DNA from: CAYQJS01 sp964417895
GTDB taxonomy: Bacteria; Chloroflexota; UBA6077; SHYK01
Direction: 5' to 3'
Assembly: GCA_964417895.1 (NCBI GenBank)
Contig: CAYQJS010000008.1
Location: 1 to 64,000 of the forward strand
DNA: 64,000 nt
In this document: piece after piece, positions 8,531 through 17,400 of the stretch
How positions within the stretch are numbered: position 1 is the stretch's first letter
Layout of the letters: each line of letters starts with the position of its first letter
The notes under the pieces: generated by a model
Databases searched by the model: none
Seen by the model: the letters and a program-made list of their open reading frames with translations, nothing else
What the model was told of the DNA's origin: nothing
Program-made: the position numbers and the translations under genes

Positions 8531-8730
8531 CTACCGCCATATCGATCTGGCCTGAGTCAGTTTAGCACTGCATCCGTGTGCCTGAGGGCCCTGGCGGTAA
8601 CCTAGATTCCGAGGGTCAATTCGGCTCGGGTGGGCCTCGTTTCGTCGTGGGTAGGGTCTTCTTTCGTTCGCCATCCTCGTGGATCGGCATTACAATGCAA
8701 CGGTCCATTCCGCGTAGCCGGGAGCGGCCC

Positions 8731-9276
8731 ATGCCTGTCAGTGAGCAGACGTACCTACAGCTGGCATTGGAGGACCCGGGGCAATGGGAGTTGCACTGTG
8801 GACACCTGCGCAGGAAGCCAGGCATGACTTATGAACATAATCGGGTCGCCAGTACGCTGTTCTTTCGCCTCAGGCAACAGCTCGACGGAGAGCAATTCGA
8901 CGTGCGGCTCGGCATGGGGCACGTGAGGCGCTCCGCGGAGAATTACTATATCCCCGATGTGTTCGTCATTCCGATAGAACTCACACCACCATTGCGAGGA
9001 CGGCGTGACGTCCTCGAAGCCTACGATGCCCCGCTGCCGCTCGTGGTCGAGGTCTGGTCCCCCTCAACGGGTGACTACGACGTGGACATCAAGCTGAGCG
9101 AGTACCAGCGACGCGGGGATCTGGAGATCTGGCGCATCCATCCCTTCGACCGCACGCTGACCGCCTGGCGCCGGCAGCCAGACGGCACCTATGTCGAGTC
9201 GCATTACACGGGCGGCACGGTGCAACCTGTCCCGCTTCCCAACGTAACGATTGACCTGGATACCCTGTTCGACTGA
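8731..9276 (+). CDS. Uma2 family (DUF820) putative endonuclease, copy 3
   Basis: The 181-residue protein starts at ATG 8731 (MPVSEQTYLQLALEDP), which aligns with both paralogues; the open frame extends further upstream but without family similarity. Catalytic-type motifs are intact: IPDVFVIP, PLVVEVWSPSTGDYDVDIK and YQRRGDLEIW. The downstream spacer (CTGACCG, CGGC, CCCTTCCGC, GAGTTGCACCA) matches that following copy 1, so this is the second instance of the Uma2 plus binding-protein unit. Confidence 0.88.
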   Translation: MPVSEQTYLQLALEDPGQWELHCGHLRRKPGMTYEHNRVASTLFFRLRQQLDGEQFDVRLGMGHVRRSAENYYIPDVFVIPIELTPPLRGRRDVLEAYDAPLPLVVEVWSPSTGDYDVDIKLSEYQRRGDLEIWRIHPFDRTLTAWRRQPDGTYVESHYTGGTVQPVPLPNVTIDLDTLFD

Positions 9277-9343
9277 CCGCCGGCACCCTTCCGCGATCGG
9301 GCAGCGGCTCACGTGCGAGTTGCACCACCAAGAGGAGATCAGG

Positions 9344-11031
9344 ATGCGCAGTGCGGCTGTAGCCCTCGTCGCCGTGCTCGTCGTGCGGGTTGTGGTCCGG
9401 CCGGTTCCGCCGGGACCGGCCCCGACGCGGCGCAGCGGTCGGGTGGCGCCAAGCGCATTACCATGGCCTTCCCCCGCGAGATGGACCTCGCCCACCACCT
9501 CGGACAGCTTAGACCGATCCTGCGCACGCTCGTGAATCCAGGGCTCAGCGTGCCCGACGAACACGACGTCCGCCGGCCCGCCCTAGCGGAGAGCGTCCCC
9601 ACTCTCGAGAACGGCCTCTGGAAGACCTTTCCCGACGGGCGCATGGAGACCAGTTGGACCATCCGCGAGGGCGCGCGCTGGCACGACGGGGCGCCCTTCA
9701 CGACCGACGATCTCATCTTCACCGCGACGGTCGGACGTGATCGAGAGGTCGCCATTCTGAACAGCGCCGAATGGGCACAGGTCGAGGAGGTCACCGCGCT
9801 GGACGAGCGCACCATCACGGTCCGCTGGAGGGAGCTGTACATCGGCGCCGACCGGGTCTTCTCCCACGGGAGCACGCTGCCGCTCCCGCGGCATCGGCTC
9901 GAGCCCCAGTACCTGGAGAGCAAGGCAGACTTTCCCCGCCTGACCTTCTGGCTGTACGACTACCTGGGGACAGGCCCCTATCGCGTGCGCTCCTGGGACC
10001 CGAGCAACCTCGCGGTGCTGGACGCCAATGCCGACTACGTCCTGGGTCGACCGCGGATCGACGAGATCGAGGTCCGCTTTATCCTCGATGGCAACACCCT
10101 CACCGCCAGCGTCCTGGCCGGGGGCATCGACCTGGTCACCGGCCTGGGCTCCGTCGATCGGGCTCTCGCCGTGCGCGACGGCTGGCGGGATGGGCAGGTG
10201 GTGTTCCAGTTCGATTCAAGCGGGGCGCCATGGCTGCATCCTCAGTTCGTGAATCCTCGCCCCGCGGCCATCGCCGAGCTGTCGTTTCGCCGGGCGCTGC
10301 TGCACGCCATCGACCGGCAGGCCATGGCGGACACGCTCGGGGGCGGTATAGCTCCGGTGGCGCACAGCTTTCTGAACCCGGACCAACCCCAGTATCGAGA
10401 GATCGAGGCGCAGCTCCCGCGCTATGAGTACGACCCCCGACGGGCGTCGCAGCTGATCGAGGGTTTGGGCTACAGCCGCGGGGCAGATGGCTCATTTCGC
10501 GACCAGTCGGGCCAGCGGCTAGAGGTGGAGATCCGGAGCGCGCCGGCGGACACGTCGGCCAACGCCGCCGCCGCCGTCGCCGACTACTGGCAACGGGTCG
10601 GCATCGCGGGGTCCGCCGTGCGCGAGACGCCGCGACTGGCCCAGGACCCGGAGGCGCAGGCCGCCTTCCCGGGCTTCTACGTTACTCCCCAGCCTAAGGA
10701 CCTCCCCGGGCTCGTGCGGCTGCACAGCTCCCGCGCTCGGCTGCCCGAGAACAGCTTTCAAGTGGGGGGCGGCGCCAATCTCAGCCGGTATATGAACGCC
10801 GAGCTGGACGGGCTCGTGGCTGCCTATTTCCGAACCATTCCGGTGCCGGAGCGCATCTCCGTGCTGGGTGGGATCATCCGGCACGTGGCGGAGCAGCTCC
10901 CGGTGATGGGCCTCTACTACCTGGGAAGGCCAGATGCCTTCGCCAACCGTCTCGTCAACGTCAGTCCCCGGTGGGCGGTAGGCGGCACGAACCCGGCCTG
11001 GAACGCCCACGAGTGGGACGTGCGCAGCTGA
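9344..11031 (+). pseudogene. Family-5 binding-protein gene (array copy 4), frameshifted in the signal peptide
   Basis: The ATG at 9344 follows AGAGGAGATCAGG and begins MRSAAVALVAVLVV, like copy 3. A 4-nt deletion near 9385, relative to GTGCTATCGGGTTG in copy 3, then shifts the frame and removes the Leu-Ser of the lipobox. From about 9388 the other frame continues GCGPAGSAGTGPDAAQ and carries the whole mature protein to HEWDVRS with no further damage. An intact frame can be opened from 9313, but its N-terminus (MRVAPPRGDQ) is not a signal peptide. The gene is either recently inactivated or contains an assembly error. Confidence 0.85.
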
Positions 11032-11311
11032 GGCGGACCGCCCTTGGTCGCGTCACCGAAAAGGCCGGGAACGGTCAAGTTTGCTCCGAGGAGTTGCTCA
11101 TACCTGGACCCTCGATCGCGCGGCCAATGCTGGAATTGGCTCTCTATTGGGGCGCACCCCAGCTCGTCGTCGAGGTGCGATGCTCGGTGCAGTTTGCAGC
11201 AAGGTTGCAGGCGGGATGGCGATCCGCAGCCCTGGTAGCCGGAGCAAGGGGTCGGCGGACCAGTTGGCCTGAAAGGCAACGCCCCCAATAGGAGCACGGA
11301 GGAGACGCGTC

Positions 11312-11692
11312 TCAGGTAAGTCCGAGGTTGTACTTCAGCGCCGCATCGACCTCCACCATGCTTGTCAGGCTCAGCTGGCCAATAGGCCGTACCTCCTGCT
11401 GGCCCCGGGACGGCCGTAATCGGGACTCGGGCCCTTGTTGGTGGATCGTCGCTAGCCGGGCACAGTTCACCGCACTTCGCTCGGGCAGGCCGCTGTCTGA
11501 TGGCTCCAGCACGACGACGAACGGGTAAGAGCGCGGCGGTACCGTGCGGGTGATAGCCGCCACGACGGTCGTCGGACTGTACTGGTTACCCACGTCGTGC
11601 TGAACGACGAGCGCTGGGCGAAGGCCCCCCTGCTCACTGCCTTTGACCGGGTCGAACTCGACCCAGTAGATATCGCCGCGCCTAACCGGCAT
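11312..11692 (-). CDS. mazF: MazF/PemK-type endoribonuclease toxin
   Basis: The 126-residue protein opens MPVRRGDIYWVEFDPVKGSE, followed by GGLRPALVVQHD and SPTTVVAAITR, the standard start of MazF-family mRNA interferases. The conserved Arg of RPALVV is present. The Met at 11692 is preferred because it aligns with the family start and overlaps the antitoxin gene by 11 nt. The central section (NCARLATIHQQ) departs somewhat from the usual NCDQIRTI. The fold appears complete and no frameshift is seen. Confidence 0.85.
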   Translation of the reverse strand: MPVRRGDIYWVEFDPVKGSEQGGLRPALVVQHDVGNQYSPTTVVAAITRTVPPRSYPFVVVLEPSDSGLPERSAVNCARLATIHQQGPESRLRPSRGQQEVRPIGQLSLTSMVEVDAALKYNLGLT

Positions 11693-11936
11693 CGGCGAGC
11701 GCCTCGGAGACTGCCTTTCCGCTCGCTGCCGCAAACTCCTCCGACTCCGCGGCGTAGAAGGCGTACCCCTCTCTGGCCAGCTCGTCGCGTTCCCGGGCCT
11801 CGAGCTCAGACAGCGCGCGACCGATGATCTGGCTCCGACTGGTTCCAAGTGCAGCCGCCCGCAGGTCGGCATATCGCACCAGGCGGCGAGGCAACGAGAC
11901 CGTTACCTTTTCAACTTCGGCCACTCGGGTAGTCAC
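11682..11936 (-). CDS. mazE: Ribbon-helix-helix antitoxin of a mazEF module
   Basis: The 84-residue protein begins MTTRVAEVEKVTVSLPRRLV. The VTVSLPRRL strand, followed by GTSRSQIIGRALSEL helices, is a ribbon-helix-helix DNA-binding domain. The acidic C-terminal tail (FYAAESEEFAAA) is the likely toxin-binding segment. Its 3' end overlaps mazF, so translation is probably coupled, and such antitoxins usually repress their own promoter. It is separated by 260 nt from the divergently oriented copy 5 of the binding-protein array. Confidence 0.8.
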   Translation of the reverse strand: MTTRVAEVEKVTVSLPRRLVRYADLRAAALGTSRSQIIGRALSELEARERDELAREGYAFYAAESEEFAAASGKAVSEALADAG

Positions 11937-12196
11937 TCCAGCACCTCCTCATAGCAATCGGCCAGAATCGCATTCTATCTTACCAGCGGGCAGCCAAAAT
12001 TCCTTTTTTTCTGGTATGACCACGGTTAAGCATACGTCCGCACGGTGGCCGGAGACCACGGCCCCTTACCGTCCGTGGCAATAGGCGGGCGCGCGTCCAC
12101 GGCCGGTTCCTGTGCAGCTACCAGCTATGGACGCTCATAGCTATACTGCGCAGGCAGCGACTCGCCGACGGGCCGCACAAATAGGAGGAGAGTGGA

Positions 12197-13888
12197 ATGC
12201 GCCGCAGACTCGTGGCCCTCGTCGCCATGTTCGTCGTGCTATCCGGTTGTGGTCCGACCGGCCCCGGCGGGACCGGCCCCGACGCGGTGCAGCGGGCGGC
12301 TGGCGTCAAGCGCATCACGATGGCCTTCCCCCGCGAGATGGATCTCGCCCACCACCTGGGGCAGGGTAGGCCGTTCCTGCGCACGCTGGTGAATCCGGGG
12401 CTCAGCGTCGTCGACGAGCGTAACGTCCGCCGGCCTGCCCTAGCGGAGAGCGTCCCCACCCTCGAGAACGGCCTCTGGAAGACCTTTCCTGATGGGCGGA
12501 TGGAGACCACCTGGACCATCCGGGAGGGCGCGCGCTGGCACGACGGGACACCTTTCACAACCGACGATCTCCTCTTCACCGCGACGGTCGGACGTGATCG
12601 AGAGGTCGCCATTCTGAACAGCGCCGAATGGGCACAGGTCGAGGAGGTCACCGCGCTGGACGAGCGCACCATCACGGTCCGCTGGAGGGAGCTGTACATC
12701 GGCGCCGACCGGGTCTTCTCCCACGGGAGCACGCTGCCGCTCCCGCGACACCGGCTCGAGCCCCAGTACCTGGAGAGCAAGGCGGACTTCCCCCGCCTGA
12801 CCTTCTGGCTGTACGACTACGTGGGGACGGGCCCCTCTCGCGTGCGATCGTGGGACCCGAGCAACCTCGCCGTGCTAGAAGCCAACCCCGACTACGTCCT
12901 GGGGCGACCGAAGATCGACCAGATCGAGGTCCGCTTCATTCTCGACGGCAACACCCTTACCGCCAGCGTCCTGGCCGGGGGCATCGACATCGTTGTCAAC
13001 CTGGGCTCCGTCGACCGGGCCATCGCCGTGCGGGACGGGTGGCGGGACGGGCAGGTGGTGTTCCAGTTCGATGAGGGCGGGGGGCCATGGCTGCATCCCC
13101 AATTCGTGAATCCCCGCCCCGCGGTGATCGCCGACGTGCAGTTTCGCCGCGCCCTGCTGCACGCCATCGACCGCCAGAACATCGCGGACACCCTGGGGGG
13201 CGGTGTGGGTCCGGTGGCGCACAGCTATATGAACCCGGGCCAGTCCGAGTATCGAGAGATCGAGGCTCAGCTCCCGCGCTATGAGTACGATCCCCGACGG
13301 GCGGTGCAGCTGCTGTCAGGTTTGGGCTACAGCCGCGGGGCAGACAGCTCATTTCGCGATCAGACGGGCCAGCGGCTAGAGGTGGAGATCCGGAGCGCGC
13401 CGCAGGACACGTCGGCCAACGCCGCCGCCGCCGTCGCCGACTCCTGGCAACGCGTCGGCATCGGGGGGTCGGCCGTGCGCGAGACGCCGCGACTGGCCCA
13501 GGACCCGGAGGCGCAGGCCGCCTTCCCGGGCGTCTTCATTGTTACCGCGCCTAAGGATATCAACCTCCGGTCCCTGCACAGCTCGCGCGCTCGGCTGCCC
13601 GAGAACAGCTTTCAAATGCCGAACCCCGTCAATTTCAGCCGGTATATGAACGCGGAGCTGGACGGCCTCATCGACGCCTATCTCCGAACCATCCCGGTGC
13701 CGGAGCGCATCTCCCTGCTGGGCGGGTTTATCCGGCACGTGGCGGAGCAGCTCCCGGTGATGGGCCTCTACTACAGCGGAACGCCAGACGCCTTCGCCAA
13801 CCGTCTCGTCAACGTCAGCACCCGGTCGCGAGGTCTCGTTGGCACGAACCCGGCCTGGAACGCCCACGAGTGGGACGTGCGCAGCTGA
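12197..13888 (+). CDS. ABC transporter substrate-binding lipoprotein, family 5 (array copy 5)
   Basis: The protein has 563 residues. The ATG at 12197 follows AGGAGGAGAGTGGA. Signal and lipobox are MFVVLSGC. The core motifs WHDGTPFTTDDL, GTGPSRVRSWDP and RRALLHAIDRQ are intact and the end is HEWDVRS. From about 12578 to 12747 its DNA is essentially identical to 9715-9889 of copy 4, including third positions. Around 13120-13230 it instead shares ADVQFRRALLHAIDRQNIAD with copy 2. This patchwork is best explained by gene conversion. It is the last member of the array. Confidence 0.92.
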   Translation: MRRRLVALVAMFVVLSGCGPTGPGGTGPDAVQRAAGVKRITMAFPREMDLAHHLGQGRPFLRTLVNPGLSVVDERNVRRPALAESVPTLENGLWKTFPDGRMETTWTIREGARWHDGTPFTTDDLLFTATVGRDREVAILNSAEWAQVEEVTALDERTITVRWRELYIGADRVFSHGSTLPLPRHRLEPQYLESKADFPRLTFWLYDYVGTGPSRVRSWDPSNLAVLEANPDYVLGRPKIDQIEVRFILDGNTLTASVLAGGIDIVVNLGSVDRAIAVRDGWRDGQVVFQFDEGGGPWLHPQFVNPRPAVIADVQFRRALLHAIDRQNIADTLGGGVGPVAHSYMNPGQSEYREIEAQLPRYEYDPRRAVQLLSGLGYSRGADSSFRDQTGQRLEVEIRSAPQDTSANAAAAVADSWQRVGIGGSAVRETPRLAQDPEAQAAFPGVFIVTAPKDINLRSLHSSRARLPENSFQMPNPVNFSRYMNAELDGLIDAYLRTIPVPERISLLGGFIRHVAEQLPVMGLYYSGTPDAFANRLVNVSTRSRGLVGTNPAWNAHEWDVRS

Positions 13889-14102
13889 TCGACGATGGGC
13901 CGTTGCGCGCTTTTAGAGGTCCGACTCAGATGCGGGCGACGATTCCGAGCACAGCTCCCGTCGTAATCTCGACCACGTTTTGCCAGACGTTCCGGCACGG
14001 CACCGGCTGTGGGCCACGCGTTCTCAAAGACATAGTAGGGTCGCCGCCGCTGTACTATCTTCTCCTGTGGTGTCAATGACCATCCCGTGCTGGAGCTGAC
14101 TC

Positions 14103-14357
14103 GTGAGAGCCTGGAAGGTCACCGTAGAGGTTCGCCCCTGGCCGGAGGGGGGCTTTGTTGCCGATGTGCCGGCTCTACAAGGCTGCTGGGTGGTTGCTCC
14201 GACCCTTGAGCAGGCCATCATGGACATCCAGGACGGCATCGGAATGTCCATCGCCTCGCGCGTGAAGCATGGCGAGGACCTACCCGGTGGCATTCACCAG
14301 CTGGTGGGAGACGACATGGGAGCCATACAGGTGGAACTTGCTGTCGTCCTGCCGTGA
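14103..14357 (+). CDS. HicB-like antitoxin-type protein
   Basis: The 84-residue protein begins with GTG. It reads KVTVEVRPWPEGGFVADVPA and LQGCWVVAPTLEQAIMDIQD, the partial RNase-H-like fold of HicB/DUF1902 proteins. HicB antitoxins normally neutralise the HicA mRNA interferase. The stop codon overlaps a GTG (GTGA) that opens a short frame resembling the end of HicA. No C-terminal DNA-binding domain is visible. Confidence 0.75.
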   Translation: MRAWKVTVEVRPWPEGGFVADVPALQGCWVVAPTLEQAIMDIQDGIGMSIASRVKHGEDLPGGIHQLVGDDMGAIQVELAVVLP

Positions 14358-14455
14358 ATTGCGGTGAGTTGAACCAGCAGGAACTCTCCGCGGGCATGCT
14401 GCACCGAATTCTCGAGCAACTCGGAGTCTCGCGAGCCGAGTTCGACGGTGGCTAA
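14354..14455 (+). pseudogene. Probable HicA toxin remnant (C-terminal part only)
   Basis: A 33-residue frame starts at a GTG overlapping the hicB stop. It contains QQELSAGMLHRILEQLGVSR followed by AEF. This resembles the HicA C-terminus (commonly HGNKELGRGLLRKILRELG...). The N-terminal half, with the strands and RNA-binding surface, is absent, so the toxin should be inactive. The similarity is short and the call is tentative. Confidence 0.45.
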
Positions 14456-14463
14456 AGCGGAAC

Positions 14464-17400
14464 CTACTGCCCCGGCAGCCGTCGCAGCGCGTCCACAACC
14501 GCGTCCGCCGGGTGGACCCGGAAGATCCCCCAAAGGCCCGCGTCCCGGTACGGCTCCCGGTGGTCGCCGTACAGGTAGTCGCCCGCCAGACGGTCCCGCC
14601 CGCCGGCGCCGTCGGACGGCGCGATCGTGATGGCCGCCAGCCCACCAACCTGGACGGAATCGAGCAGGTTGGTGCCCGGCCGGCCCGGCTCGAACGGCCA
14701 ACGGTGGCCCTCAACACTGAAGACGTGGGCCTGCTCGCTGAAGGGGGCCAGCACGTGGATTCGCACCGCGTCGCCCGCGTAGGCTTCGAGGAGCGGCGTG
14801 GTCGGGTCTCCGTGCACCGCGCTCATGAAGGCGGCCGACGCGTCTCCGCTGGCCGCCAGCCGCCGCGCCAGCGGCTCTGCCCGATAGTTCAGGCCGACGA
14901 CCCCCTGGACCTGCTCCGTGTAGGGCATGACCGCCGTCCCGATGATGGGGTCCTGGTCCTGGATGAAGAGCGTGAAGTCCCTGTAGTCGGGCCCGGTGGG
15001 AGGGTGGACGTCCACCCGCCAGGCCGATCGCGTTGCCATATCCTCGCCGGTGGCGGGGTGGGTGTAGCGCGCCCCGCGCGGCCCGACGACGATGGCGCCG
15101 TACAGCCCGCGGCCCGGGTTCTCCAGCACGTTGCCCCAGTCCCGCACCAGGGCGACAGTCTCCCCGATTTCAGGATGCGCGTAAAACGTATAGGTGCGGC
15201 GCTCGCCCGGGGCGACCGCCTGCGGCGGGTTGAGGCCGGCCTCCACGCCCTGGGAGTCCATCGGGTCGTACGCCAGCATGTCCACATGAAAGGAGACATC
15301 GTCTGTGGCCGTCTCGTTGGTGAGATGGACGAGAAGACAATCGCCCACGTTCAAGCGCAGCACCAGCGGCTCGGCGTCCCGTTCGCCGGATTGCACGGCC
15401 GGCTTGTCACCTTGGAGCACGTAGATACTCCCCGTCGACGCGGCCAGCATGGGCAGGGGCGTGTCGATCGCGGCGATGGCGAACTCCCTCCTGGGCGCAT
15501 CGGCCGGACAGACGGGGGGCGGTGGACGTGGGTCGCCCTCGCGGCCAGGGAGCCTCCGCGGCGAGGTGGCGGACTCGCCGTGGACCCGCAACAGTCCCCA
15601 GCTCCCTTCCCGCAGCTTGAAGGCCCGGCCGCTGTAGTACAGGTAGTCGCCCGCCCTGCGCTGCGGTCCTCCGGCGGCGGGGACCACGAGGTCGAAGCGT
15701 TCCGAGATGCCCACGTGGATCGTGCTGACAGGGGGAGACGTCAGACTGAAGGGTTCGACGCGGAACCAGTGGCCGTCCACGTGCCACGTGTGGACGTCGT
15801 TGGTGCCAGCCACCAGCGTGCGGATCACGACCGGGTCCCCGGGAAACGCCTCGACCAGCGGCGTGGCTGGATCGCCGTGGGCCTGGCTGCTGAAGAGGCG
15901 CGACGCGGCTCCGCCGCGCGCGGCCAGGGGCTCGACTCGCAAGTTGAGCGAGCTGCCAGTGGAGTCCCCCGCCTTGGTGAGCCTGTTGTCGTCCTGAATG
16001 AACATGACCATCTCGCGGAAGCTGCCGGTGACGTCGGCCGACACCACTGAGGCCGTGTGGATGTCCGCGATGGGGCCGCTCCTGACCTCGGCTCCGGTGT
16101 GCGGGTGGTGGTAGCTAGAGCCGGGCGGCTCAGCAATCAGAGCGCCGAAAAGCCCGTGTCGCCAGGAGTTGAGCGCATCGACGTGGTCGTGAAAGTACGC
16201 CGTACCGAATTGGACGTCGGGATACCACCGATAGCGGACGAACTCGCTGCTCACGATCTCTCCGACACCATGGCTATGGCGCAGGGGCTCGTCGAACTCG
16301 ATAGTGTCGCCGTTGATCTCGCGGACGCGTTTGATCTCGAACGTCCGATCCTGGTCCATGCCCACGCCCACCAGCACTCCCGGCTGGAAGCGCTCCGCGC
16401 TCCGGAGGCGCGCGCTCATCGCGCCGGCCGGGGTGTCGGCCGACAGCGGCTCGCCCTCGACGGCGAACGGGCGCACGGACTGCTCGTAGCCGAATCCCGT
16501 GCTCACTCCATCGCTGGCCTGCACGTCGAACTGCACGAAATGGATGTGCATGTTGACCTTGCTGAGGAATCCGGTCTCCCGGGTGTCCTCCAGCTCGCTC
16601 TTGAAGAGGATGTCGACGCAGTCCTCGCCGGCGTTGGCGCGTATGGCCAGCGGCGTCCGGAGCGCGTTGTTGCCGCGAATCGCGTCCTCCTCTTCTTTGA
16701 GCACGAACAGCTGCCCTACCGGGTCGATCACGTTGGAGCGTGGGCTCAGCGTGATGGGCAGCGTGATGGCGTGGACGGTGAACTCCCGGGACCGCGTCCC
16801 CGTGGGGCACAGGCTCCAGGGCCCGTTCTCGCCGGGGCGTGGCAGCTCGGTCGCGGTGTGGATAGGATCGAGGTAGGGGGCCGGCCCGTGATTCGGGGCG
16901 AACGGGGGCCGCTTGCCCAGATGGGGACTCAGGAACGGGTAGGCGAGCTTCCCGGTGATAGGGTCGAACCGCAATGCGCGCCGGGCGCCCGGATCCGCCG
17001 AGCGATAGCCCGGCCAGGCCTGGTCGCTCTCGGGCTCGCCGACGTAAAGGTCGCCCTCCCTGCGCCAGTCGAGCACCGCGGCATCGTAGCCTTTCGGCAC
17101 GCCCGGCGGCGGGAGCTGACGCTCGACCCATTCAGCGAGATTGTCGCGGGTGATCTGGAAGTTCTGGCCCTTCCAGTCCGCCGTGCGCCCGACCAGGTCT
17201 CTGGAGGTCACGGCCGGTTGCATCTGGCCGGGGCGGTCGGGAAGCTCGGCGAGCGGCGGCAGTGCGTCCTGCGCCGCCTCGCCCCCTGACTGCCGCGTGT
17301 TGTAGACGCGCCAGAACCCCCACATGCCCGACAGGTAGTGGTGCGCCACGTGGCAGTGGATGAGGAAATCGCCGGCGCTCTGCTGGCAGCCCCCGCTGCC

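Noticed and set aside
14512..17289. Long plus-strand frames opposite the multicopper oxidase gene
   Set aside because: The minus-strand frame carries clear copper motifs and family similarity. The opposite frames are codon-bias shadows.
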